Origin: Dactylorhiza incarnata | Taxonomy: Eukaryota > Streptophyta > Magnoliopsida > Asparagales > Orchidaceae | DNA: 64,000 bases | NCBI GenBank assembly: GCA_033032865.1 | Contig: JAWHQI010000121.1 | Location: 4,588,001 to 4,652,000 of the forward strand | Direction: 5' to 3' | Shown here: positions 52,959-64,000 of the stretch, in pieces | Position numbering within the stretch: the first letter of the stretch is position 1 | Layout of the letters: every line of letters starts with the position of its first letter | Made by a program: the position numbers and the translations under genes | The notes under the pieces: model-generated | Seen by the model: only the letters and a program-made list of their open reading frames with translations | Database searches by the model: none | Told to the model about the DNA's origin: nothing

Positions 52959-53409
52959 TCCTATTTTAGCTTCACCAGATGTGGTTGTCTATTGTAAGGT
53001 AGTGAGACCAACCTCTTCACCAATCACCTACTAGAGTGACGAAAGAACTCAGCAACACACACGATATTATATAACACAAACAACTAATCAGCATGCAAAG
53101 AACACTCCGGTCCTTGGTCACAACATCCAATGCATGACTTCTACAACGGTCTTAAGATACAACTTTACAAGTGACACCTTAGCGACAACGGGGTTCAACA
53201 CACCACCGTTAAAATGATGCCAAAAGTAGTCACCACACACGTAATCCATCATATGGAATACACAATAGCGTAAGATCACCAAGTCAAATCTTAGACTTGA
53301 GTAAAACCTAGTGCTCTCATGGCACTCACAATATAGGGTATACAAAACCCTGCAAACACACCTGGGCATTTACTTGTTCGGACAACCACACCAGACTCTT
53401 GGGAACCCA
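52959..53409 (-). other. 5' untranslated region of element D, up to unit E
   Basis: No ORF or primer site recognised. It ends at the left edge of unit E (53410). Confidence 0.45.
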
Positions 53410-53442
53410 TGTAACATCCCCCAAACTACTAGACCCCTAAGT

Positions 53443-53475
53443 TGGTTTTGTCATGACTAGGTCATGACAAAACCA
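53443..53475. repeat. Perfect hairpin, 15-bp arms
   Basis: TGGTTTTGTCATGAC, 3-nt loop TAG, GTCATGACAAAACCA. It lies 33 bp inside the 5' end of unit E. Confidence 0.9.
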
Positions 53476-53936
53476 TAGGAAGAGCTCAAGGCCTTGTGAG
53501 CTTAGGTGAGAAGGAGAAAACCCAGGTGGTCTACAAATAGCAATTTTCAGATACCAGGCCTAGGATTGGATTTAGGGGCCCCACCTTGAACCTTGACCCC
53601 ACCATAGCATCCCAAACCCATTAGGGATCCTCAGCCATTGGAGTCAAATTAAGAGGCCAATTAGACCAAAGTCAGCTTTAACCCTGAATTGGTCAAACTA
53701 ACTCAATTAGGGTCAATTAGCCTCCACCATGCCCCTACCCTAACAGGGATACTAGGAACCTAATGGACCAAAAAGCCCCATCATGGGACTTGCAATTTGA
53801 CCAATTTACCCTTGCCCTAATTTATGTCAGAATAACCTAATTTGCCCAAATTGGACCCAATCCATTTGGGCTACGCCCAACTAAAGTGGTCCACCATCTG
53901 GTGGGCCTGGTAATTACTGAAAATACCACTTAATTT

Positions 53937-53944
53937 CTATAAAT
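53937..53944 (+). promoter_or_regulatory. TATA-like site in unit E
   Basis: CTATAAAT followed by a purine-rich 'gagtaggagagagagattgg', resembling a plant core promoter; consistent with U3/R of a long LTR. Confidence 0.4.
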
Positions 53945-54658
53945 GCTGAGTAGGAGAGAGAGATTGGAGTCCCCCCCCCCCAAATTGGAGAGAGAAACAG
54001 AGCTTTCATGGAGATTAAATGCAATTGATCCTTCAAATCCCACCCCAATTGATGTGCATTCATTCCCCCCCTTCAGTTACAAATGAACTTCTGGAGTTTT
54101 CTATGGCCATGGGCGCTGATTAAGGGAAAATTTAGAGTAACCCAAATTAGTGGTAATGTCCATTAATGGCATTTAGGAATAAATCCATCCAATCCCGATT
54201 TGAAACCCCCCATTTCCTTCAGTCCTCAGAGAGGAAGAGAATCCCCAACCTTCCAATGAGGATTGTGCAGAGGAAGCCTAGATCGACATGGCGCCAAAAG
54301 CTCCGCCACCGTCTATGGCCACTCGCCGGAATTAGCGCAACCAAGCGCCCTCACAGGTCTGATCCTCTTCTCCTCTCTTGGTCCTAGATCTTTACATAGA
54401 TGGGGCTTGATCCGAGCTCAATTGGGCTCGGATTTTGCTTCCAAAAGGGCTCGGATTGAGCTCTCTTTTCCCTCCTCAAAAACCCAGATCCGACCACCTC
54501 CAGCCGGCCAACCACCTCCTATCGTCGGCAAACACCTCAACGGAGGTGGTGGTGACATTGGCTGGCCGGAACGAGTCGCAGGTGGTCGGGAAACCACCCT
54601 GCAAGGAAGCCCAGGACGGGCTGTCTCGAGCCGTCCAGAGAATGGGGACGATGAAGGA

Positions 54659-55155
54659 TAGTCGTTCGATTTTCTGTAGTTCGTCGAGCGAAGTTGAGTT
54701 CGTCGAATGGCATTTGTAGATCGTCGAACGGAATAAGTTTGCAGTACTATTTATATTTTGTCGAACTCAATTTATATTAGATTCGTCGAACGGATTTGAA
54801 ATTCGTCGAACGGATTTGAGTTCGACGAACGGGAATAGAAGTTCGTCGAACGATTCTGTATTAGTCGATATGGATCTGATTTAGTCGAACGTTGTTATAA
54901 CTTAGATTAGTTGGGCGCAGTTTTTAAGAAATTAGCCGAACGAATTTGAAGTTCGTCGAGCAAAATTAAATTAGTCGAGCGTTGTTTGCATTAAGTTAGT
55001 CGAACGCAATGCGTTAAATTAGTCGAGCATTGTTTACGTCAAGTTAGTCGAACGCAGAGTTAGTCTGCTTTCGTCGAGCGCAGGTTGGATTTCGTCGATC
55101 GCAGATTTGATCTGTTTTCGTCGAGCGTTGTTCAGAATTCGTCGACCGCAGAGTA
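54659..55155 (+). repeat. Array of TCGTCGAACG/TAGTCGAACG motifs in unit E
   Basis: About 21 degenerate copies in 500 bp (attcgtcgaacgg, agttcgtcgaacg, tttagtcgaacg, gttagtcgaacgc, tttcgtcgagcgc and others), almost all in one orientation. It is the same motif as in Copia B, although the surrounding sequence is unrelated. Confidence 0.85.
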
Positions 55156-56914
55156 CTTATATAATTAAATGTTTATATGGATTTCTGTCACACTTTTTGT
55201 TGTAGTTTATTTTAATTGTTAAAAATACTAGATCACCCCTGATGAAAAAGTGTTCAACACCAAAGTTGTACCCCTTAGAGTCTAATTTAGTTTAAAATTT
55301 GTTTCAGCCCAAAAGGAGTACTATAGCTCCCTGTAGAACCATTATGGTGGGGCTGGTCCCTAGAGTAGGACAGCCACCATTTCATGAATATCTTTTTGTT
55401 GGTAGATGTTATGGCCTTGATATTTAAAACCTACGCTAGTTACATACACCCTCACAACATACCCAAAGATGGGATTTTTTTAGGAGAACCTTTTTCTAAG
55501 GTTTTTGTAATAATTTCATAATCCATAAATTAATTACTTAGTGGGTCAATTGACCTCTAATGCCCTCCAAATTTTTTGTGGATGCTCCTTAGGGTTATTG
55601 TATGACCCTGGTAAAAATATCATCCCAATTGGGGCTATTTTGGTTGGGTAATTTGTCAACCCAAGTTAGGTCAAGTTGGGTCAAAATTAGGACATGGTGT
55701 TTACCTTGGAGTATGGTGGTCAAAACTCATCACCATGAAGTGAAGCCTTGGTCACTGGTTTAGGATCATCTAAGACACCTCCATGAGTGATATGGGGTGG
55801 TGTGGAGGTAGTTAGGCCCTAGGACCCTAGTTTTAGCCCTAGGTGTGCATTTAGGACCTTGTAAAGGACATGGGGTCAAATGTCCTTGAATGGCTATGAA
55901 ACTTGGTGCATAGGTTCATAAGGGGTAATTAGGCCCTAGGTAATTTTATAAGAATTTTAGGAGCAATTATTCTTTTAAATTAGGCCATAATCCCTTTAGA
56001 GAAATTTCTTATAAGAGTTAATTAAATGCTTAAATGGTATTGGATGATGATGAAACTTTGGTGGTATCTTTTAGATCATATTTTAGACCTCTGGTAATTT
56101 TTATATAATTTTTGGAGACATGAATCAGTACGCTACTTCACAACCCATCTTATTTGTAGTTTTCTTAAAGAATTCTTTTAGATGATAAATTTACTCCCAT
56201 AAATTCTACCATTAGGTCAGTAGCCTTTTCTGATAAATACAAAGGTCTGATAATTTTCCCATAATTTTGGTGTAAGCATTTTTTGTGGTTCCTTCACAAA
56301 TTCACAAATTTGCATGGATGATAAATATTAATTATAGAGGACAAATTCTTACTATAAAAATATGATATGATGTATTTGCTATTCTTTTGTTATCCTAGAT
56401 TTATCATAATTTTTGAAGAGCCATATCATAAGAATTTCTTACACCTCATGTTCATTTTCATACTTGGCAAATGTTTGGAGAAATTAAAATAAATGCTAAA
56501 TAATTAAGGAAAATATGATTCTCTGGATTTGGTCTTAGAACATCATGATAGATCCCCAGTAAATATCTTGAGTCAGTTGGATGAATATTTGGAGTACCTC
56601 TAGTTGTGAGCTTCATATTGTTAGTTTGGTCTGCGTATAGTAAAACTGTAAAACTTGAGTTATTTGTGGATTGGTAGGTGGTAATGGGAAGTAAGTGATG
56701 TACCTGGTCTGGTAGAGAGGACATGTAGGTCATCAAAAAGGGATTAGATGATGAAAGTGTGCTTGGTGAGTTTAGGGTAAGTTATGCTCGGGATAGACGA
56801 TAGATCGTCTTTCCCCTTAGAGGGTCATAAAGCACCTAGGTTTAACTAAAGTGAAACAATGAGAGGGTATTCATAAGGGTAGTTGCCAACAACAGTAAGG
56901 GTCATGAGAAAGGG

Positions 56915-57007
56915 AGCCTTGGGGTGTCATCCCATCATAGCTCCTAGTACCGTAGTGAGCCCCTCACAGGGTAACCCTCGGGAAGTCCAAGATTAACCCT
57001 AAGCCGT
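56915..57007 (+). repeat. Block of unit E shared with the leader of element C
   Basis: 'ctagtaccgtagtgagcccc', 'tcacagggta' and 'ctcgggaagtcca' align with 45330-45425. Contains a short CCCT/AGGG inverted repeat. Confidence 0.65.
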
Positions 57008-58366
57008 AGGAGTAAGATGATGCTCAAGATTAATTAATAATACACTCATCCACACCCCATGGTTATGAGAGTTTAGTCGGTAGATGTAAGAGCGGATTGA
57101 TGGTCCGGTGAGCTTGTGTCTCAGAGATGTTTGTTGGTGACTAGCAGGTTGGCCTAGGGAGCTTATGGCTCGGAGGTAGATAGTAGAACATGTTTGCATG
57201 TGCATAAGGTGGTGGGTCCTTAGTGTCAACGGTCGTTGCAACGACGTTGATACTCGGGCTCGGCGAGTGTGGGATTTACACTTAGCCATAAAAGTCTGGT
57301 GGTTCAGCCAGTAAGAGTATGCAGATGCTCCGCAGGTTTGCGTTGAGGCGTACGATAGGTCTAGGTTAGGTAGTGCATATACCAACCTAGAGGTGGGCGA
57401 GGCCCAACCCACCGCTTCTGTTTGCCACTGCGGGAGTATCCTGGGAGTCTTGCTAGCTCCAAAAAAGGGGAACTAAAGGTCTGTGCGCATAGAGTCATAT
57501 TGTGTGAGTTGCACTTGTATGAGCATAGCATAAATAACATACCTTGCATGTCATAGCATAATCATTACATTTCAACCCCTACCCCTATCGTATAAATTGG
57601 TATGGGACTTTTTATACGATAGGCCCTGCAAAACGACCCCATGGTCTATAGGTTTGTATGGGCATTCCTATAAATCAATGGTTACTTTTATATTACTTTA
57701 CTTGCTTTCACATATGCTGCTTCACTGTTCTTTATTTATTCTTTACTATGCTTTACTTACTGCTTAATTTATATATATATACACTTGTGTAGTGTAGAAC
57801 ATTTCCTGTAGACTAGGTCCCGTCACCTGCTATTGTTTTTACCCCTTGTTTGTCCTCCGCTTCATCCTTCCCGCTCAGTGCCTAGGAGTCACCGAGGGAG
57901 GGGTGGGGGATTGGCGTAGTCTTTTTGACTAACGATCGGTGGACCTTATCATTTTAGGTGACCGCGGGGATGGAGAAGCACCAGAGGCCGGTGCGGATGG
58001 AGACGGGGCAGTCTAGCACAGGAGCACCGATGACAGGATCCGTGAGTGTCTTATTAGTTCTAGTTGATTTGCTTCCGTGAGTGAATTTGTAGTGAGGCTT
58101 TGATGTATCGTGCAGGAGCCCTTGTTACCTTTACTTTTATTTCAGTTATGCTTATGTGGACATCTTTTATAGGATGGTTTACCTTTCTATATGATGTGGA
58201 CTTGGTTTCTTTTTAATCTCTCTTTCTTGCTTCTTCGTGATTGATTTGGCCGGCAGGATCGGCATTTTGTAGTGGCGACCTTCCCGAGCGAGGGTGTCAC
58301 CACAAAATGGTGGTTCTGGGCCTAAGACCCGGTGTTTGAAAAAGAAAAAAAAAATGGGGTCTTACA

Positions 58367-59139
58367 CCCATGTCACAGAGTTTACAAACTCAAGGCCAAA
58401 CTATGGCTCCAAACACAAGTACAGTGCACACAAAGCACCCAACCTAAAATTAGTAATGCACAACTCCCAATTTCACTGAACTTCTTACCGGTCTGAACTC
58501 TCAAGTTAGACTCGGGGTCTATCTCATGTTTTAACACAACAGAATAGATTTCATACTTAACTCAAAGAGCAAGACAGAGGGGAGCATCCAGCAACTGTCC
58601 AAAGAGAGTGTGACGGGGAAACCACCCATCCTTTCAATACACTTCATTGCTCATGAATCAGAATTCATCACCGACATTAACATAGCGTGTCATTACTTAA
58701 TCATCAATCTTAAGTGTGAATTTATGCGCTCGATTGCGCACATCGGGGTCACACCATCAAACGTAGGGTAACACAAATGATCGGATGCCTCTTTTCATAC
58801 ATTGCATGTAATTTCACATGGTATATGTGTAATCCAACGATTCAAAATAATAGGCCGACAAAGGTTCGACGCCATCTATAGTCATCTAATACCGTATCGG
58901 GTGAATCACTACAACAAATCTCATCTTAAAGACCATGACTTTTCATTCCACTAGTCATGTTCGCATAAGGATAGCCACAAAGACTCACAACACCTGTCAG
59001 CATACTATGTTGGTCAACACCTAAGTTATGGAAACACCCAAATCATAGCGGCGATTCTCCTAACATTCGTATTCCTTTACAGGTAACTGCTCATTCCATT
59101 TTCCAATAGCGCAATCCTTGGAGAAATGAAGGCCAAAAG
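58367..59139. other. Unassigned sequence between unit E and Copia A'
   Basis: No ORF above 60 codons and no repeat recognised. It is probably the continuation of element D's 5' side interrupted by unit E, but I cannot align it to the D LTR at 647-1574. Confidence 0.4.
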
Positions 59140-59283
59140 TGTTGGAACATGGTCTTCCGCATCTCCTAGGTTTGAGAATAACAAATCCTATGTGTATTTG
59201 ATCTTGTGTGTTCAAGTGTGCAGGTTAACTAGGTCCACATGACTCAATGAGTACATATGATGATTGTCCCCAAAATTGATACT

Positions 59284-59675
59284 AGAATTCCAAAATGCCC
59301 ACTAGCGCCGGCAGTAGCACCTAGCGCCCGGCGCTAGCGATGATTAGCACAATTCTAGAGCAAATATAGAAAGCGATAACGCCTGGCGGTAGCTGATAGC
59401 GCTGGCGGTAGCGCGGAGCACAGAAGGCAAGAGAGCAATGTTGCCGCGGATTGAAGATTCTCCCGCGCAAAACAATGCCAGAATTCCAAAATAACCACTA
59501 GCGCCGGCAGTAGCACCTAGCGCCCGGCGCTAGCGATGATTAGCACAATTCTAGAGCAAATATAAAAGGCGATAACGCCTGGCGGTAGCTGATAGCGCTG
59601 GCGGTAGCGCGGAGCACAGAAGGCAAGAGAGCAATGTTGCCGCGGATTGAAGATTCTCCCGCGCAAAACAATACC
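59284..59675 (+). repeat. 196-bp tandem duplication in U3 of A' carrying the GC motifs
   Basis: 'agaattccaaaat' begins at 59284 and 59480; 'gcgcaaaaca' at 59465 and 59661. Each copy holds four to five GC motifs (actagcgccggcagtagc, ctagcgcccggcgctagc, taacgcctggcggtagc, gatagcgctggcggtagc). Further motifs lie between the second copy and TATA. Confidence 0.9.
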
Positions 59676-59726
59676 TAATCAGGGATAGCGCCGGCAGTAG
59701 CGTTAGCGCAGGCGCTAGCTCTAAGG

Positions 59727-59734
59727 CTATATAA
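59727..59734 (+). promoter_or_regulatory. TATA box of A' LTR
   Basis: CTATATAA directly downstream of the last GC motif (gcgcaggcgctagc), the same arrangement as in A. Confidence 0.6.
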
Positions 59735-60417
59735 TGGACCCCTCACCTCTCTTTTTAGACACACATCAGAGAGAGAGATTGAGTGCTAGAATTCCAGAGG
59801 CTGCCTTGGCCGAAATTTGACGTCCTACCGAAGTTCTGCTAATTTCTGAAGGAGAAATCTCATCACGCCGGATCCAAACGAAGTCCGCTTCGACAACGCT
59901 TATTCAACAGCGGATCTTCGTCTACTACTTCAGAAGTTCTTCAAGATGGAGTTTTAATTAGTTTTATTTCTTTTTCTTGAAAACGGTTAGTGAAATCGCC
60001 TTGTGTTAGCGACTAGGTCTGGGGTAGACTTAGGGCTGAAATTTGCCTCGTGTTGGCGACTAGATCTAGGCTAGGTCTAGGGGGTGCTCGAAGCCATATC
60101 CGGGGAAGGGTTGGCTAGAGCAGCTTGAGGCCGAATCCTGGGAGGATAGGTTAGGGCCAACCGGTTCGTGGGGATACGAGTCGGTATAGAAAATGAAAAA
60201 AGAGTTTTATTATTCGCCTTCGATTTCTAGCGTCATAGAAATCAATTTTTGTAAAACCTTATTTATTAATAAAGCATGTCTCTTCTTTTGGTTTTACTGA
60301 TTTTTCATTGTCTTAATCTTACATTATTACAAAGGTTTTCAAAATATATTAAAAGTGTTAAAAACCCTTATTCACCACCCCCCCCCCCCCTCTAAGGGCG
60401 CCAACCGATCCAACAAG

Positions 60418-60431
60418 TGGTATCAGAGCGG
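60418..60431 (+). other. Primer-binding site of Copia A'
   Basis: TGGTATCAGAGCGG two bases after the LTR, complementary to initiator tRNA-Met. Confidence 0.95.
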
Positions 60432-60463
60432 TTTTATTCCAATCGGCTTAGCAACCAGGAATA

Positions 60464-61609
60464 ATGGCGTCTCATGATCTCGCTTTTCTGGAGTGTCTAG
60501 GGGTAAGTCGACCACCTCTCTTTACTGGGTCAGATTTTAACTATTGGAAAAATAGAATGATGTGTTTTCTTATGACCATGGATGAAGAAGTCTGGAACAT
60601 GGTAGAAGTTCAGTACTCTCCTGCTACAATTGTAATGGGAGATGCGACATTATTAAAACCTAAAGATAAATGGGATGATATCGATAAACTAAGGTGTAAA
60701 AATAATGCAAAAGCAATGAACGCCTTATACTGTGCTCTAAATAGGACCGAATTTAATAGAATTTCTGCCTGCACTACTGCTTATGATATTTGGAATCAAT
60801 TGGAAGTAACTCACGAAGGTACATCGCAGGTGAAAGATGCAAAGCTATTCCAATTGGAATCTGAATAGAAAAAATTCAGGATGGACACCGAAGAGGACAT
60901 CAACTCAGTGTACACTCGCTTCACCAAAATAGTCAACGCTTCAAAGGCACTTGGAAAGACCTACTCAGATGGGGACTTGGTGAGGAAAATTCTTCGCTCC
61001 TTACCTCCAAGGTTCAATCCAAAGGTGACAACCATCTCGGAGTCACACAACTTAAGAACGCTCCAGATCGAGAACCTCATTGGGAATCTCAAAACCCATG
61101 AGGTAGAACTCCAGATTCAACATGACGAATACAACAAGGAGCCAAAGAAAAAGGCGCTGGCACTAAAATCAAAGAAGGAGTGCATCGAGGAGGATGATGA
61201 TGATGAAGAAGGTCTCCTGGTGAAGAACTTCAGGATGTTCATTAGGAATCCGGAATGAAGAAACACATTCCGAAAGTACTTCCAGAAACACACTCGACGA
61301 AAGGGATCTTCCTCTTCATCAAGGAATGAAAAAGGAAGCAATGATGATGAAGAAAGACCACCTCCAGAATGCTACCACTGCAGAAAAACCGGGCACATTC
61401 GGAGCCAGTTCCCAAAGTATCAAAAGGAGCGGAAAGAATAAAACAAATTAAAAGAGAAAAAGAAAGTACCGAAGGCCGCAACTTGGGATGACTCTTCCTC
61501 TAAAGAGTCAAATGAGTCTGAATCTAGTAGCGAGGAGGAAGCAAACTTGTGCTTAATGGCTAAAAGCGACGATGACGACACCAGTGTTCTTAGCAACACT
61601 GAGATTTGC
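60464..61609 (+). pseudogene. gag of Copia A', with stops, joined in frame to pol
   Basis: Collinear with residues 1-380 of the A gag. It is interrupted by TAG at 60866-60868 (Tyr in A), TGA at 61256-61258 (Arg in A; CGA to TGA) and TAA at 61439-61441 (Gln in A). The knuckle reads CYHCRKTGHIRSQF, with the normal Gly-His but the last Cys changed to Phe. The last gag codons are SNTE (61598-61609), and the frame passes directly to ICRKAKETEDVWYLDSG of the protease with no stop. The coiled-coil half of gag, second knuckle and WVPK motif are absent. Confidence 0.9.
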
Positions 61610-64000
61610 AGGAAGGCTAAGGAAACAGAAGACGTGTGGTACTTGGACTCAGGCTGCTCCAAGCACATGATGGGCAACAAAGCAAAATTCCTTAGCCTAG
61701 AAAAGAAGAAAGGAGGGATCATGATGTTTGGTGATAACGGTAAAGGAAGGATCATGGGAGTTGGTACAGTGGGTAACACATCTTTTCTTATATCAAATGT
61801 ACTTTATGTGAAAGGATTAAAACATAACTTAATATCTATAAGTCAACTGTGTGATAAAGGTTTAGACACACTATTTGAATCATCCACTAACCTTTGCAAA
61901 ATTGTTAATCCTAAATCAAAAGATGTGTTACTAACTGCACCTAGAATTCATAATGTTTACATAGTTTCATTTCATGATCTTTCAAAATCTTCTATAAAAT
62001 GTTTTATAACCAAAAATGATGAATTAGAATTATGGCATAGACGCTTAGGCCACGCTAGTACAAAGCTCATCTTAAAACTAGCAAAAAGAGAATTGATTAG
62101 AGGATTGCCTAAGTTGAATGGAAATTTATCTTCATTATGTTCTCCATGCCAAAAAGGCAAATTTACCAAATCATCTTTTAAAAACAAAAACGAAATTTCT
62201 ACATCAAAACCATTGCAATTAATTCATATGGATCTTTTTGGTCCCGTTAACACCGCGAGTCTTGGTGGTAGATTATACACTTTCGTTCTAATAGATGACT
62301 TCTCAAGATATTGTTGGACTTTATTTCTCTCCTCCAAATCTGATGCGTTTTGTGAATTTTCAAAATTATGTACCCGCATTCAAAATGAACTAGATTTAAA
62401 AATAAAATGCATTCGCTCAGATCATGGAGGTGAATTTGAAAATGAAAATTTTAAAACTTTTTGTGATATGTTAGGTATTAAGCATGAGTTCTCCGCTCCA
62501 CGCACACCTCAACAAAACGGTGTTGTAGAACGGAAAAATAGGACAATACAAGAACTAGCATGCACCATGCTATCTGAATATAAATTACCTAAGTCCTTTT
62601 TGGGCAGAAGCCGTAAGCATTGCATGCTATGTAATGAATAGATGAGTTATGCTTCGCCCATCACTAAATCTCACACCGTATGAACTCTATTATCAAAAGA
62701 AATCCAACGTGTCGTATTTTAGAGTATTTGGATGTAAATGCTTTATTCTTAATACAAAAGATTCTTTAGGAAAATTTGACGAAAAATGCGATGAGGGAAT
62801 ATTTCTTGGGTATTCTTCAACCAGTAAAGCATATAGAATATATAACAAAAGATTAAGTAAGGTTGAAGAATCGATTAATGTTAGATTTGATGATTTTATT
62901 CCATGTGCAGAGAAGCTCCCTACAGGTACAGATGATGAACCATTGCCATCCCTGGAGCACGACGAAGAAGAACCATCCAAAGAAGAGGAGGAGAAGTCCA
63001 AGGAAGATGAATATGTACCTCCAAGCATTTTAAACTTCACAAAAAATCATCCAAAAGAGCTAGTCATTGGGGAACCTTCTACTGGGGTGAGAACTCGGTC
63101 CTCTCTTCATGAAACGCTTTCAAATATTTGCTTTATTTCCGAAATTGAACCTAAAAACGTTTCCACCGCGTTAAATGACGAATTTTGGTTTTTGGCTATG
63201 AATGAAGAGTTAGGACAATTTGAAAGAAATAAAGTTTGGAATCTAGTTGAAAGACCATCTAATCATCAAATTATTGGCATAAAATGGATCTTTAAAAATA
63301 AATTAGATGGTGAATCTAGGATTATAAGTAATAAAGCACGCTTAGTTGCTCAAGGTTATTCTCAAATCGAGGGGGTAGATTTTGAAGAAACTTTTGCACT
63401 CGTTGGTGCTTAGAATCTATACGAATATTTTTGGCATTTGCAAGTTTTAAAAGAATAAAATTATTTCAAATGGATGTTAAAAGTGCCTTTTTAAACGGGT
63501 TTATAAAAGAAGAAGTCTATGTAGAACAACCCCCCGGTTTCATAAATGAAAAATTCCCTAATCATGCTTACAAATTAGAAAAAGCGCTTTATGGTTTAAA
63601 ACAAGCGCCCCGTGCATGGTATGATAGACTTACATCGTTTTTGTTAAAGCACGGTTATGTTATGGGAAGTGCCGATAACACACTCTTCATTAAGCATAAT
63701 AATAACGATTTAATTATTTTACAAATATATGTTGATGATATCATTTTTGGAGCCACTAATGAAGAGTTGTGTAATGAAGTAGTTTTAATAATGAAAAATG
63801 AATTTGAAATGAGTCTTGTAGGAGAACTATCATATTTTCTTGGCTTTTAAATCTCACAACGAAATGATGGTATTTTTATTTGCGAAACAAAATATGTTCA
63901 CGATATGCTTAAACGATTTGGATTTGAAAATCTTAAACAAGCGTCTACTCCTATGAGTGCTTCTTTAAAATTAGGAAAAGATGAATCTGGAATTTCAATT
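61610..64000 (+). pseudogene. pol of Copia A', broken, truncated by window end
   Basis: Protease (WYLDSGCSKHM), pre-integrase ([10 protein letters not shown]), integrase ([32 protein letters not shown]) in one frame to 62641. A one-base insertion near 62593 and a 3-base insertion creating TGA near 62643 follow. The next frame (62649-63413) reaches the reverse transcriptase start and ends at a one-base deletion near 63404. 63431-63850 carries [12 protein letters not shown] and YVDD, ending in TAA where A has Gln. The frame continues to the window end ([19 protein letters not shown]). It is close to A in sequence but with independent lesions. Confidence 0.93.

Larger units (their letters stand above)
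53410..58366 (+). mobile_element. Long LTR-like unit E, probably a solo Gypsy LTR
   Basis: Begins TGTAACATCCCCC and ends GGGGTCTTACA, with CCCA on both sides (53406-53409 and 58367-58370; ACCCA if the terminal A is counted). No retrotransposon domain on either strand in 4957 bp. It has a TATA-like site (53937), a GC-rich exon-like stretch (54160-54660), a motif array (54659-55155) and T/A-rich remainder. TGTAAC...TTACA ends and several-kb size fit LTRs of large Gypsy elements. A solo LTR is the simplest reading; a non-autonomous element without LTR pair is an alternative. Confidence 0.6.
59140..60415 (+). repeat. 5' LTR of Copia A'
   Basis: TGTTGGAACATGG to GATCCAACA, 1276 bp. It is longer than the LTRs of A because of a 196-bp duplication in U3. 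Contains TATA box CTATATAA (59727-59734). Confidence 0.95.
59140..64000 (+). mobile_element. Copia element A' (second family-A element), 3' end outside the window
   Basis: 5' LTR, tRNA-Met primer site, gag, protease, integrase and reverse transcriptase in order, collinear with element A in opposite orientation, and then cut by the window end. It lacks the 747-bp segment that A has between gag residue 380 and the protease leader. Multiple stops and frameshifts make it inactive. The 5-bp flank before the LTR is aaaag; the other side is not available. Confidence 0.95.

Noticed and set aside
54160..54720. Possible host first exon in unit E (GC-rich, ORFs of 73-132 aa)
   Set aside because: Frames overlap, show no recognisable domain, have no visible downstream exons and lie between TG...CA ends of an LTR-like unit.

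Overview
The window is intergenic DNA from a flowering plant and consists almost entirely of nested LTR retrotransposons. I found no host gene, rRNA or tRNA. The plant origin is inferred from the element types: Sirevirus-like Ty1/Copia elements with long Gag and a tRNA-Met primer site, a Tat-type Ty3/Gypsy gag-protease element, a non-autonomous element with a tRNA-Asp (Athila-type) primer site, and Gypsy LTRs beginning TGTAAC. Nearly every reading frame is broken, so the window records insertion, recombination and decay rather than working genes.

Layout. 1-639: end of a Copia LTR (family A-like). 647-2878: putative 3' LTR and 3' noncoding part of an old minus-strand Gypsy-like element (D). 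2879-41182: Copia element B (plus strand), now LTR1-internal-LTR2-internal-LTR3. LTR1 is split by a Tat-type Gypsy element T (3004-20293, minus, target duplication GTAGA). T's own 5' LTR is split by Copia element A (10477-19760, minus, target duplication CGACC/CAACC). T carries gag and protease but no reverse transcriptase or integrase; in their place is a regular 148-bp higher-order satellite (4939-6760). 41183-53409: element D resumes as tandem duplications, each joining a truncated B LTR to D sequence, with a gag at 52143-52958. A non-autonomous Athila-like element C (43525-49687, target duplication GTACC) sits inside one duplicate. 53410-58366: a long LTR-like unit E without coding capacity. 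59140-64000: a second family-A element (A') in plus orientation, running off the window.

Most notable observations. (1) A' lacks exactly 747 bp present in A. The missing segment starts with GT, ends with AG after a pyrimidine tract, and is 249 codons long. Its removal fuses gag in frame to the protease, skipping the gag stop codon. A' therefore looks like a reverse-transcribed spliced RNA. (2) The 3' noncoding region of A holds an array of hairpins. Two of them are duplicated 176 bp apart, with stems that changed on both arms while pairing was kept. (3) LTR2 of element B is a visible recombinant of LTR1 and LTR3 types, with the switch at about 30733-30741. (4) Copia A, Copia B and unit E carry dense CpG-rich motif arrays; the B-type motif is shared with the apparently unrelated unit E.

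None of the elements forms a cooperating gene system with its neighbours. Within each Copia element the order is the usual LTR, primer site, gag, protease, integrase, reverse transcriptase/RNase H, noncoding tail, polypurine tract, LTR. Element B adds a third, coiled-coil ORF after pol. All alignments here were made by eye, so percentages and family assignments are provisional.
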